The notes under the pieces: generated by a model
Told to the model about the DNA's origin: nothing
Databases searched by the model: none
What the model saw: only the letters and a program-made list of their open reading frames with translations
Translations under genes and position numbers: made by a program
Part shown: piece after piece, positions 6,112 through 13,158 of the stretch
Position numbering within the stretch: position 1 is the stretch's first letter
Layout: the number at the start of each line of letters is the position of its first letter
Assembly (NCBI GenBank): GCA_002320485.1
Contig: DCKW01000121.1
Coordinates: forward strand, 1,240-14,434
Reading direction: 5' to 3'
DNA: 13,195 bases
DNA from: Micavibrio sp. UBA1664
Lineage (GTDB): Bacteria; Pseudomonadota; Alphaproteobacteria; Micavibrionales; UBA1664

Positions 6112-8322
6112 TCAAGCGGCGATGGCCGGCAACCCCTTTATTAATTTATCAAGAGTAAGCGGATAGTCCCGCACGCGCACCCCAGTCGCGTTATAGATCG
6201 CATTGGCAACGGCCGCACCGACCCCGCATATACCGAGTTCACCCACGCCTTTTGCCTTCATGGGTGAGGAGTATTTATCCTCTCCTTCCAAAAACACGAC
6301 ATCTTGATGGGGGATATCGGCATGAACAGGGACATGATATTCAGCCAAGTCGTGATTGACGAAATATCCGTATCTCTTATCGACTACCATTTCCTCCATT
6401 AATGCCGCTCCTGCGGACATTGTCATCCCGCCTATAACTTGAGAACGCGCCGATTTGGGATTCAATATGCGCCCGGCATCGCAAATGGCCAACATGCGCT
6501 GAATACGTGTTTCACCTGTATATGCATCGACTGCAACCTCGACAAAATGAGCCCCAAAAGTTTGCAGTGAGTATTTCTTGTCAAGATCACCAAATTCAAT
6601 TGCATCTTCAGCTTCAATAGCACCGTCTGCGGCAATATCGGTCAATGATGTTGTCTTATCATCTGACTGAACATTTCCATCAGTAAATATTGCCGTTTCA
6701 GGATCAATCTCCAATTTTTTGGAAATTGCCTCGCGCAACTTGACACATGCGGCATAGACACCCGCGGTTGAACTGTTCGCCCCCCATTGACCGCCTGAAC
6801 CTGAGGAGACAGGATAGTTGGAATCACCCAATTTTACGGTGACCTTGTCTAACGGCACACCCATCATTTCCGCGGCGGTTTGACCGATGATTGTATATGA
6901 CCCCGTACCTATATCCGTCATGTCAGTTTCAACTGTAATCGTTCCGTTTGTTTCCAGCCGGACAAGTGCCGCCGATTTTTGCACCGGCGCACCACGAATG
7001 GCGGCGGCCACGCCCAACCCTTTTAACCAGCGCCCCTCACGAACCTGTCCGGGGTTTGGATTGCGTTTGTTCCACCCGAAACGCTTCGCGCCTGTTTCCA
7101 GACATTCTATTAATCGACGTTGCGAGAAAGGAATGCTCGGATCCTCAGGATTCACTTGCGTATCATTTTTGATACGGAACTGCACCGGATCCATCTTTAA
7201 TTTTTCGGCCATTTCATCCACGGCGATTTCCAGCGCGAGCAAGCCGACGGCCTCACCCGGCGCACGCATGGCATTCCCTTCAGGCAAGTTTAATACAGCC
7301 TGACGCAATTCCGTCATACGGTTTTCTCCTGCATAAAGAAGCCGTGTCTGAAATACAGCCGTTTCAGGCGATCCGCCCTTAAGGTTCCCTGACCAGCTTT
7401 CATGGGCAATGGCCGTAATCTTACCATCTTCCTGCGTTCCGATGCGAATACGCTGTATCGTAGCGGGACGATGGGTTGTGTTGTTAAATATTAACGGTCT
7501 TTGAAGTGCGACTTTTACCGGACGATTAACCGCCTTCGCACCTAGTGCCGCCAGTATAGCGTCGGAGCGAACAAATAGTTTCCCGCCAAATCCACCACCG
7601 ATGTAAGGTGATTTAAGATGGACATTGTCCGGAGAAATTTTAAGCGTTTTAGCAACATCGTTTTTCCCCCACTCAACCATCTGGTTAGAAGTCCAGAGAG
7701 ATAGTTTCTCACCCTCCCACCATGCAATAGTCGCATGTGGTTCCATCATTGAATGCGACTGGTCGGGGGTTGTGTATGTTTCGTCAAGTTGAATAGGTGA
7801 GTCCGTAAACGCCTGATCAAAATTACCCACCGATGTTTTGCCGGGTTGGCCGTTTGCCTTATCAACCGTTTCAGCCTGACCTTTCACCTTTGACAAATCA
7901 AATGCGCCATCAGTTTCTGAATATTTGACATCGATGAGTGAGGCCGCAGCCCGCGCTTGTTCAAACGTGTCGGCAACCACCATGGCAACGGCCTGATGAT
8001 AATGCTGTACGTCCGGTCCGGCGAGCAATTTTGCCGTGTTCATGTCTCCTACCGCAATCTCTTGGGAATTTTCAGCCGTGATAACCGCTTTCACACCGGG
8101 GGATGTCTTGGCAGCCAGGATATCGATGGAGGAAATTTTGCCCTTGGCAATGGCTGATCCGAGGATATAGCCATAAGCGGCATTCGCCGGAATATCCTGA
8201 TGTTCATAAGCATACGGTGCCGTCCCTGTAACCTTTAATGGGCCGTCAATTCTGTTCGTTGCCTTTCCGACAACTTTCATCTGGTCAATAGGGTTGGTTG
8301 TTGCGGGTTTATCGAATTTCAT
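6112..8322 (-). CDS. paoC: PaoC-like aldehyde oxidoreductase molybdenum-binding subunit, 736 aa
   Basis: Large catalytic subunit of a xanthine-oxidase-family enzyme; in E. coli PaoABC oxidises aromatic and other aldehydes to acids in the periplasm. The N-terminal Ald_Xan_dh domain covers about 25-140 (RIDGPLKVTGTAPYAYE). The molybdopterin-binding part has SPYIGGGFGGK (238-248), NTTHRP (281-286), AMRAPGEAVG (351-360), AIRGAPVQKSAA (441-452) and GSGGQWGANS (508-517). The catalytic glutamate is E695 in KGVGELGICG. R443 and E695 sit three residues beyond E. coli PaoC R440 and E692, as recalled, and the length (736 against 732) agrees. There is no signal peptide, as expected if it is exported in complex with PaoA. 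It is the last gene of the pao operon, four bases after the paoB stop with GAGGA in front. Substrate cannot be read from sequence; xanthine is unlikely because the three-subunit layout and closest pattern are Pao-type. Confidence 0.93.
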   Translation of the reverse strand: MKFDKPATTNPIDQMKVVGKATNRIDGPLKVTGTAPYAYEHQDIPANAAYGYILGSAIAKGKISSIDILAAKTSPGVKAVITAENSQEIAVGDMNTAKLLAGPDVQHYHQAVAMVVADTFEQARAAASLIDVKYSETDGAFDLSKVKGQAETVDKANGQPGKTSVGNFDQAFTDSPIQLDETYTTPDQSHSMMEPHATIAWWEGEKLSLWTSNQMVEWGKNDVAKTLKISPDNVHLKSPYIGGGFGGKLFVRSDAILAALGAKAVNRPVKVALQRPLIFNNTTHRPATIQRIRIGTQEDGKITAIAHESWSGNLKGGSPETAVFQTRLLYAGENRMTELRQAVLNLPEGNAMRAPGEAVGLLALEIAVDEMAEKLKMDPVQFRIKNDTQVNPEDPSIPFSQRRLIECLETGAKRFGWNKRNPNPGQVREGRWLKGLGVAAAIRGAPVQKSAALVRLETNGTITVETDMTDIGTGSYTIIGQTAAEMMGVPLDKVTVKLGDSNYPVSSGSGGQWGANSSTAGVYAACVKLREAISKKLEIDPETAIFTDGNVQSDDKTTSLTDIAADGAIEAEDAIEFGDLDKKYSLQTFGAHFVEVAVDAYTGETRIQRMLAICDAGRILNPKSARSQVIGGMTMSAGAALMEEMVVDKRYGYFVNHDLAEYHVPVHADIPHQDVVFLEGEDKYSSPMKAKGVGELGICGVGAAVANAIYNATGVRVRDYPLTLDKLIKGLPAIAA

Positions 8323-8326
8323 GACC

Positions 8327-9277
8327 TTATCCTCGCGACTCTCTTATCACTGCCTCAAGGGTGCGTTCGGCTAGATTGATTTTAAACTTGTTTTGTTCAG
8401 TCGGTTGAGCGTTTTCCATGAGCTTATCGACAACGGCTTTTGCACCTTTCGTAAGCAACGCATCGGCCTCATTTTTTCTCCACGGTTGGGGGGCGATACC
8501 ACCCATTGCAATGCGGCCCGTCCCATCCGGCTGTATAATCGCAGCAATCGAAATAAGTGCAAACGCATAAGACGCCCTATCACGCACTTTTTGATAAATA
8601 TGCTTACCGCCCACAGGCTTTGGTAACAGCACGGACGTGATAAGTTCATTGGGTTTTAATATAGTTTCGATGTGAGGGGTATCGCCGGGCAGAGTATATA
8701 ATTCCTCAACGCCCATGACGCGGCGTTTGCCTTCACTATCGATAGTTTCCAGCTTCGCATCCAGTACGCGCATGGCAACCGCCATATCGCTGGGATGTTG
8801 CGCGATACAGGATTTACTCACGCCGACAACGGCCAAATTACGGCTGAAACCCTGCAATGCCCCGCATCCACTTCCAGGGTCCCGCTTGTTACAGGCCTGA
8901 TTAGTATCATAAAAATAGGGACAACGCGTTCTTTGTAAAAAATTTCCGCCGGTTGTTGCTTTATTTCGCAATTGCCCTGAGGCACCCGCCAGCAAAGCGC
9001 GCGACAATACCTCGTAATCACGGCGGATGCGGGGATGAGCAGCCAGATCCGTATTGGTCACCAATGCACCGATACGAAGTCCGCCTTCTTCGGTATCTTC
9101 TATGGTCTTCAACGGCAAATGACTGATATCCACCAGATGATCGGGCTTTTCAATTTCCAGCTTCATCAAATCCAAAAGATTTGTCGCCCCGGCGATAAAT
9201 TTTGCCCGTTTGCTTGTCTGAATTGATTGGACCGCCTCGTCCGTGTTATTTGCTCTGGCAAAGGTAAACGGTCTCAT
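8327..9277 (-). CDS. paoB: PaoB-like FAD-binding subunit with extra [4Fe-4S] site, 316 aa
   Basis: Electron-transfer subunit that carries FAD between the iron-sulfur clusters of PaoA and the acceptor. FAD-binding motifs are KFIAGATNLLDLMK (26-39) and ATTGGNFLQRTRC (107-119); the CO-dehydrogenase flavoprotein C-terminal domain follows (about 210-316). Four cysteines, C119, C129, C138 and C157, lie in the insertion that in E. coli PaoB (YagS) binds an additional [4Fe-4S] cluster not found in ordinary xanthine dehydrogenases; the NKRDPGSGCGAL and SKSCIAQHPSD segments match that type. Start 9277 is chosen over one at 9340 because its ATG overlaps the paoA stop (ATGA), has GGGAGGA before it, begins at the conserved MRPFTF and gives 316 residues (E. 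coli 318). Confidence 0.93.
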   Translation of the reverse strand: MRPFTFARANNTDEAVQSIQTSKRAKFIAGATNLLDLMKLEIEKPDHLVDISHLPLKTIEDTEEGGLRIGALVTNTDLAAHPRIRRDYEVLSRALLAGASGQLRNKATTGGNFLQRTRCPYFYDTNQACNKRDPGSGCGALQGFSRNLAVVGVSKSCIAQHPSDMAVAMRVLDAKLETIDSEGKRRVMGVEELYTLPGDTPHIETILKPNELITSVLLPKPVGGKHIYQKVRDRASYAFALISIAAIIQPDGTGRIAMGGIAPQPWRKNEADALLTKGAKAVVDKLMENAQPTEQNKFKINLAERTLEAVIRESRG

Positions 9278-9918
9278 GATTTTCCTCCCGCAACTTCGGT
9301 AATTGCCTCGGCAATATTTGAATAGGCCCCGCAACGGCAAATATTACCGCTCATTCTCTCACGCAATTCCATATTCGTCAGTTGCGGTTTGCCGTTCAGG
9401 TCAGGGGTGACATGACTTGGAATGCCCTCATCGATTTCTTTCAGTGTTGCCACCGCTGAACATATCTGACCTGGCGTGCAATATCCGCATTGATAGCCAT
9501 CATGTTTGACAAAGGCCGTCTGCATAGGGTGCATATTGTCAGGTGTTCCCAAACCCTCGATTGTTTGTATCTCGTCACCTTGGTGTTGCAGGGCGAGTGA
9601 AAGGCAGGAATTAACACGTCGGCCATTAACCAAAACGGTACATGCCCCGCACTGTCCGTGATCACACCCTTTTTTCGTTCCTGTCAGATGCAGATGTTCA
9701 CGCAATGCATCCAAGAGGGTGGTACGCGTATCAAGGGTCAGGTTTTGTTTTTGTCCATTGACGGTCATGGCCACTTCGGATGTGTTCATGACATGGGTTT
9801 TAGGAGCTTTCATAGATGTTGCTTTCGCTATTTTAACAAATGAAAACAATGCAGACGCGGTTGCAGAGGTGAGAAGAAACGTGCGTCTGGATTGGTTTAT
9901 ATTTTTAAAAAATCTCAT
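9274..9918 (-). CDS. paoA: PaoA-like [2Fe-2S] iron-sulfur subunit with Tat signal, 214 aa
   Basis: Small subunit carrying two [2Fe-2S] clusters that take electrons from the molybdenum site. The N terminus has a twin-arginine signal (SRRTFL, 10-15) followed by a hydrophobic stretch, so the folded ABC complex is presumably exported by Tat with PaoB and PaoC as passengers. Plant-type ferredoxin cysteines are C85, C90, C93 and C105; the helical domain cluster is C144 and C147 (CGYC) with C194 and C196 (CRC). The order paoA-paoB-paoC and the ATGA overlap with paoB match E. coli. E. coli PaoA is about 229 residues. The ATG at 9918 is kept because the Tat motif needs it, although the sequence before it (TTGAATTGAA) has no good Shine-Dalgarno. 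It is the first gene of its operon. Confidence 0.93.
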   Translation of the reverse strand: MRFFKNINQSRRTFLLTSATASALFSFVKIAKATSMKAPKTHVMNTSEVAMTVNGQKQNLTLDTRTTLLDALREHLHLTGTKKGCDHGQCGACTVLVNGRRVNSCLSLALQHQGDEIQTIEGLGTPDNMHPMQTAFVKHDGYQCGYCTPGQICSAVATLKEIDEGIPSHVTPDLNGKPQLTNMELRERMSGNICRCGAYSNIAEAITEVAGGKS

Positions 9919-10000
9919 TTCAATTCAATCTGGGGCGTTACGTGATACAATTTTAATTTAATCAGATGTCTTGAACCACTTATGATTACGTATGAAAAAA

Positions 10001-10028
10001 ATTATAGTTCATATAATTATTAAGTAAA
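10001..10028 (-). promoter_or_regulatory. Candidate promoter for the paoABC operon
   Basis: On the minus strand a perfect TATAAT (10001-10006) follows TTTACT (10023-10028, four of six) at a spacing of 16 bases. Transcription would begin near 9994, giving a leader of about 75 bases before the paoA ATG. It lies in the 227-base AT-rich divergent gap between paoA and the extensin-like gene. No operator palindrome for a known regulator is obvious. Confidence 0.35.
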
Positions 10029-10032
10029 GCCG

Positions 10033-10063
10033 TTGTAAATTAAGACTTTTTTGGTCCTATATT
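10033..10063 (+). promoter_or_regulatory. Weak candidate promoter for the extensin-like gene
   Basis: TTGTAA (10033-10038) and TATATT (10058-10063) on the plus strand, with a long 19-base spacer; TATAAC at 10063-10068 overlaps it. The region is so AT-rich that chance matches are expected. Confidence 0.2.
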
Positions 10064-10145
10064 ATAACGTGCTTTGTATCGGTCATCAAAAAAACCTGAT
10101 TTTTTAAATCATTGAACATTATGGGTGATGATGAGTTAGAAGAGC

Positions 10146-10832
10146 ATGAAGGTATTTTCTTTTTTCTTGGGTCTTATATTACTGATCGGTATCATATTCA
10201 ATTATCATCTTATCAAGGGGAATATTCCAAAATCCTATATTCCATGGGAACTTGTGGATTTAACCCAGCCGGCAAGTTTTTTTACGGAATATAAATTAGG
10301 CCGCTTAAAGCATGATTACGCAATGTGTCAAACCGTATTAGACAATGCAGGAATAAAATATACTGCAACAGGTGACAAAAATGCGGGATCGTGTTTTCTT
10401 ACCGATCAGGTCACTATACAACAAAGTCGATATCCGTATTCTGCGGGTGTGCAATCGCAATGCGCCTTGGCTGCCGCTTTAGTTTTGTGGGAAAACACTG
10501 TTGTTCACCCTTTGGCTGAAAAATATTTCAACACTGACATCAGTCGGATCACTCATTATGGTATTTTTTCCTGCAGAAATGTAAAAGGCACCCAGCGTCT
10601 TAGCCATCATGCCACGGCCAATGCAATTGATATTGCCGCCTTCACCTTGAAGGATGGGCAAACTGTTTCCGTTTTAAATGATTGGGGGGCAAATAATAAA
10701 AAAGGCCAGTTTTTACAGGATGTTTTTACTCAGTCTTGCGGTATTTTTAAAGGTGCACTGGGCCCGAATTACAACGCCGCCCATAAAAATCATTTTCATT
10801 TTGATTTAGGAACATGGAATATCTGTCGATAA
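10146..10832 (+). CDS. Extensin-family protein, membrane-anchored, LAS-metallopeptidase-like, 228 aa
   Basis: Belongs to the bacterial extensin-like C-terminal domain family, common in alphaproteobacteria and poorly characterised. Residues 4-20 form one hydrophobic segment (anchor or uncleaved signal), so the rest is probably periplasmic. The domain begins near C61 and runs to the end: C61, C83, C106, C143, C198 and C227 are likely disulfide pairs; HYGIFSCRNV (137-146); LSHHATANAIDIAAF (152-166); LGPNYNAAHKNHFHFD (205-220); and the terminal ICR. H155 with D162 and the HxH at 216-218 have the spacing of zinc ligands in LAS peptidases (VanY, MepA type), suggesting a peptidoglycan-related role; that is inference, and activity is unproven. 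The ATG at 10146 gives the hydrophobic N terminus; only a weak purine-rich site (AGAAGAG) precedes it. It stands alone, 227 bases from paoA and about 150 from the next gene. Confidence 0.85.
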   Translation: MKVFSFFLGLILLIGIIFNYHLIKGNIPKSYIPWELVDLTQPASFFTEYKLGRLKHDYAMCQTVLDNAGIKYTATGDKNAGSCFLTDQVTIQQSRYPYSAGVQSQCALAAALVLWENTVVHPLAEKYFNTDISRITHYGIFSCRNVKGTQRLSHHATANAIDIAAFTLKDGQTVSVLNDWGANNKKGQFLQDVFTQSCGIFKGALGPNYNAAHKNHFHFDLGTWNICR

Positions 10833-10985
10833 AATGTAAAATAAAAAAATAATATGAAATGATAAATCCAAAAATTTATTTCCCACATCAAATCCTCATA
10901 ATTTAAATCGGTACTATTTTTATCAGCGATGTGTATACTCATGCGATATCGGCAAAAATCTTAATAAGCAAATTTGTTAAAAATA

Positions 10986-12152
10986 ATGACTGATGATAGT
11001 AAAGACCAAATTCTATTTCATCCTTTAAAGGACTATAGTTTTCCTGCAGAGCCTGCCGATGAAAAAGTTCTGACAATTTATTCCCGTATTAAGGATGCTT
11101 TTACAAAAGAAAAAATGTCCTCTCTTATCGATGAAAGTAATCTGGAATCACTTAAAAAAAGGAAATTAAATAAGGCCGCCCCTTCGCCCGCATACGGATC
11201 TTTGATTAAAGAGTTGGATAACACGCTTAGGCCATGGATTGAACAGGACTCTCCGGCAAACTGGACACAAATTATCGTCCTGCCACCGTGTGAAAGCGAT
11301 AACCTAGTACATCTATGGGCCGATGGTCAGGACTGCCATATCATCAAACCTCCTTCGCGGAATGTTTTTACAGATGGCAGCGAGGCGGACATTTCATTGC
11401 CAAAGGATAAATTGCTCGTCCTGCCCCGATTGGAAGATTGGTTTTTACGACATGAAAAAGGGTTAGGGCCGCTCCGCCAAATTCTGGAGAAAATAACGGA
11501 AATGGAAACTCCGTGTGTAATTGGCTGTAACAGCTGGGCTTGGGCCTATTTCAGCAAGGTTTTAAAACTGGATATGATGTTCGCGGCACCCCTAACACCA
11601 AAGGCTTTTGACGAGGACCGTCTTGCCAAATGGCTACAGGAGATTGCGCACGAGGGCGATCATAATTTTGTGTTTCGACTCCTTAAAACAGGTGAGAATG
11701 TTTTTGAAAAAAATGATAATGAAACCCTCAAGAAAGATTATATAAAGAGACTCGCCGCTAAAAGCCTTGGAATTCCATGGGTTGCGTGGCATTTATGGCG
11801 TGACGGTCTTAAATCCGATACGGATAGCGATCCGGAAGATTTCCCCGAGTCACTGGATATTCCGGCAGATGAAAAAACCGTATGGGTCGAACCGTTTACG
11901 CCATACAAACTTCCCACTCATTATCACGACCATTCCTTATTTTTACTGCAGGCAATTGTAATGCATAATACATTATCGTTGTCCGAAATAGCATTGATCA
12001 TGCCTGAAAAAAACTGGCATAACAGCCTTGCCGCGCTTGTGAATGCCGAAATAATCATTCGTGAGGATGATCAGGTACGATGCAACCCGTCCGCATATCC
12101 GGCAATGCGCACGGCTCTTCTTTCAAACGGCTTACCCGTGGGGGATATATAG
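10986..12152 (+). CDS. Uncharacterised 388-aa protein paired with MscS; possible degenerate ATPase with winged-helix end
   Basis: I cannot name the family. There is no signal peptide or membrane segment, so it is probably cytosolic. Residues 1-80 are charged and helical. Residues 94-114 (IIVLPPCESDNLVHLWADG) resemble in pattern a strand, P-loop and helix but lack the glycines and the GK-S/T. Residues 141-155 (LLVLPRLEDWFLR) sit where a Walker B strand would follow. Then come VIGCNSWAWAYF (178-189), a likely sensor-like strand, and LAAKSLGIPWVAWHLW (256-271), like the helix after an ATPase lid. Residues about 315-380 (LFLLQAIVMHNTLSLSEIAL, then a short strand and VRCNPSAYPAMRTAL) look like a winged helix. 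The ATPase and winged-helix readings are inference. Its stop overlaps the mscS start (TAGTG), so the two are likely co-translated. The start is uncertain: ATG 10986, or TTG 10974 four codons earlier; neither has a clear Shine-Dalgarno. Confidence 0.8.
   Translation: MTDDSKDQILFHPLKDYSFPAEPADEKVLTIYSRIKDAFTKEKMSSLIDESNLESLKKRKLNKAAPSPAYGSLIKELDNTLRPWIEQDSPANWTQIIVLPPCESDNLVHLWADGQDCHIIKPPSRNVFTDGSEADISLPKDKLLVLPRLEDWFLRHEKGLGPLRQILEKITEMETPCVIGCNSWAWAYFSKVLKLDMMFAAPLTPKAFDEDRLAKWLQEIAHEGDHNFVFRLLKTGENVFEKNDNETLKKDYIKRLAAKSLGIPWVAWHLWRDGLKSDTDSDPEDFPESLDIPADEKTVWVEPFTPYKLPTHYHDHSLFLLQAIVMHNTLSLSEIALIMPEKNWHNSLAALVNAEIIIREDDQVRCNPSAYPAMRTALLSNGLPVGDI
12140..12145 (+). promoter_or_regulatory. Shine-Dalgarno for the GTG start of mscS
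   Basis: GGGGGA lies six bases before the GTG at 12152, inside the end of the upstream gene. It supports GTG over the upstream in-frame ATG at 12080, which lies deep in the previous gene. Confidence 0.6.
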
Positions 12153-13036
12153 TGACCAACGCTACTCCGAATGTTTCGCCTGCCGGTTCCTCAGGTGCTG
12201 AAATCAGCAAAGATAAAGCCATGCAGCTTATCAACGATTTTCAGGACATCAGCTTTACCAAAATCGGCCTGATTATATTCGGGACGTGGCTTACAATCGT
12301 TATAATAAGGCGCTTATTACCGTTTCTGGCGAATAAAGGGCCCAGTCAACTCAGACTTTATATTCTTGCGGCGGTGCCAATTCTCCGCCTGACAATATTG
12401 GTTTTCGCAATTTTATGGCTGATACCGATCATATTTAACATCACTTTCCAAAACTTTCTGGTGATTGCCGGAGCGGCGAGTGTGGCGATCGGTTTTGCCT
12501 TCAAGGATTACGCAAGCAGCCTGATTGCGGGAATTGTCGCAATTATTGAACGGCCCTATCGTCCCGGAGATTGGGTGGAAATTGCCGATGATTACGGCGA
12601 GGTCAAAACGGTTGGGTTACGGGCTATAAAAATTCTGACGGCTTCGGACGACATGATAACCATTCCGCATGACAGAATTTGGAAAGATAATATCTCCAAT
12701 TCCAATGACGGTTCTTACACGTTGATGTGTGTGGTTGATTTTTACGTGCGGCACGATCATGATGCCGCCATCATCAGGGCCGCACTATTGGATGTAGGCT
12801 TGACAAGCGCGTACCTCTCCTATGAAAAGCCGGTCATGGTGATGTTAAAGCAAACGGTTTTCGGCACTCATTACAAACTAAAGGCCTATCCGTTTGACAT
12901 GCGCAATCAGTTCAGTTTTATCAGCGACCTGACCGTACGCGGGAAAAAGGCAATTGCAGATAATGGCGGACATGAGATCAGCCTCACCGCCGCCGCAGAA
13001 GCACAAATCACAAATCACAAATCCGGGCTAATTTAA
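12152..13036 (+). CDS. mscS: MscS-family mechanosensitive channel, 294 aa, GTG start
   Basis: Small-conductance mechanosensitive channel family; homoheptamers in the inner membrane release solutes on hypo-osmotic shock. TM1 is about 36-52, TM2 about 70-97 and the pore helix TM3 about 101-133. TM3 carries the alternating Gly/Ala packing and the hallmark AIGFAFKDYASSLIAGI followed by ERPYRPGDWVEI (133-144), then the beta domain with GEVKTVGLRAIKI and IPHDRIW (171-177) and a mixed alpha/beta C-terminal domain. Length is close to E. coli MscS (286). A GTG start at 12152 is preferred: it overlaps the upstream TAG by one base and has GGGGGA in front; starting at ATG 12080 would add 24 residues not typical of the family. 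Paired with the preceding uncharacterised gene. The C-terminal tail carries a 7-base tandem repeat. Specific subfamily (MscS against other members) is not settled. Confidence 0.9.
   Translation: MTNATPNVSPAGSSGAEISKDKAMQLINDFQDISFTKIGLIIFGTWLTIVIIRRLLPFLANKGPSQLRLYILAAVPILRLTILVFAILWLIPIIFNITFQNFLVIAGAASVAIGFAFKDYASSLIAGIVAIIERPYRPGDWVEIADDYGEVKTVGLRAIKILTASDDMITIPHDRIWKDNISNSNDGSYTLMCVVDFYVRHDHDAAIIRAALLDVGLTSAYLSYEKPVMVMLKQTVFGTHYKLKAYPFDMRNQFSFISDLTVRGKKAIADNGGHEISLTAAAEAQITNHKSGLI
13002..13022 (+). repeat. Three tandem copies of CACAAAT at the 3' end of mscS
   Basis: Three perfect 7-base units at 13002-13008, 13009-13015 and 13016-13022, encoding part of the polar C-terminal tail (QITNHK). 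Because seven is not a multiple of three, gain or loss of a unit would change the reading frame of the last few residues only. Confidence 0.8.
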
Positions 13037-13158
13037 AATCTTTGTTATACGAGATTGCAAATAGGGTTTTGTATATACCTCTATACCCCAGGAGTTTTTT
13101 GGGTGTAAAATTTGAAGATCTGAATTGCGTATAACGTATTGAGATATAAGGAAAATAT

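Noticed and set aside
9278..9340. Longer paoB start
   Set aside because: It reads through the 3' end of paoA in another frame; ATG 9277 has GGGAGGA and the conserved MRPFTF start.
10112..10294. Small ORF overlapping the start of the extensin-like gene
   Set aside because: It lies in another frame of a clear family protein and has no recognisable features.
10862..10879. ATAAAT/ATTTAT hairpin after the extensin-like gene as a terminator
   Set aside because: The stem is only A-T pairs and the surrounding sequence is AT-rich, so a chance match is likely.
10934..10939. TATACT as the -10 box for the 388-residue gene
   Set aside because: No acceptable -35 box at 16-18 bases upstream and no extended -10 TG; too weak to list.
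13082..13106. TACCCCAGGAGTTTTTTGGGTG as an mscS terminator
   Set aside because: The stem is imperfect (about four G-C pairs with mismatches) and the T-run sits in the loop rather than after the stem.
13044..13135. 8-base inverted repeat GTTATACG / CGTATAAC between mscS and the tRNA
   Set aside because: The arms are about 76 bases apart, with no mobile-element content or transposase between them; probably chance.
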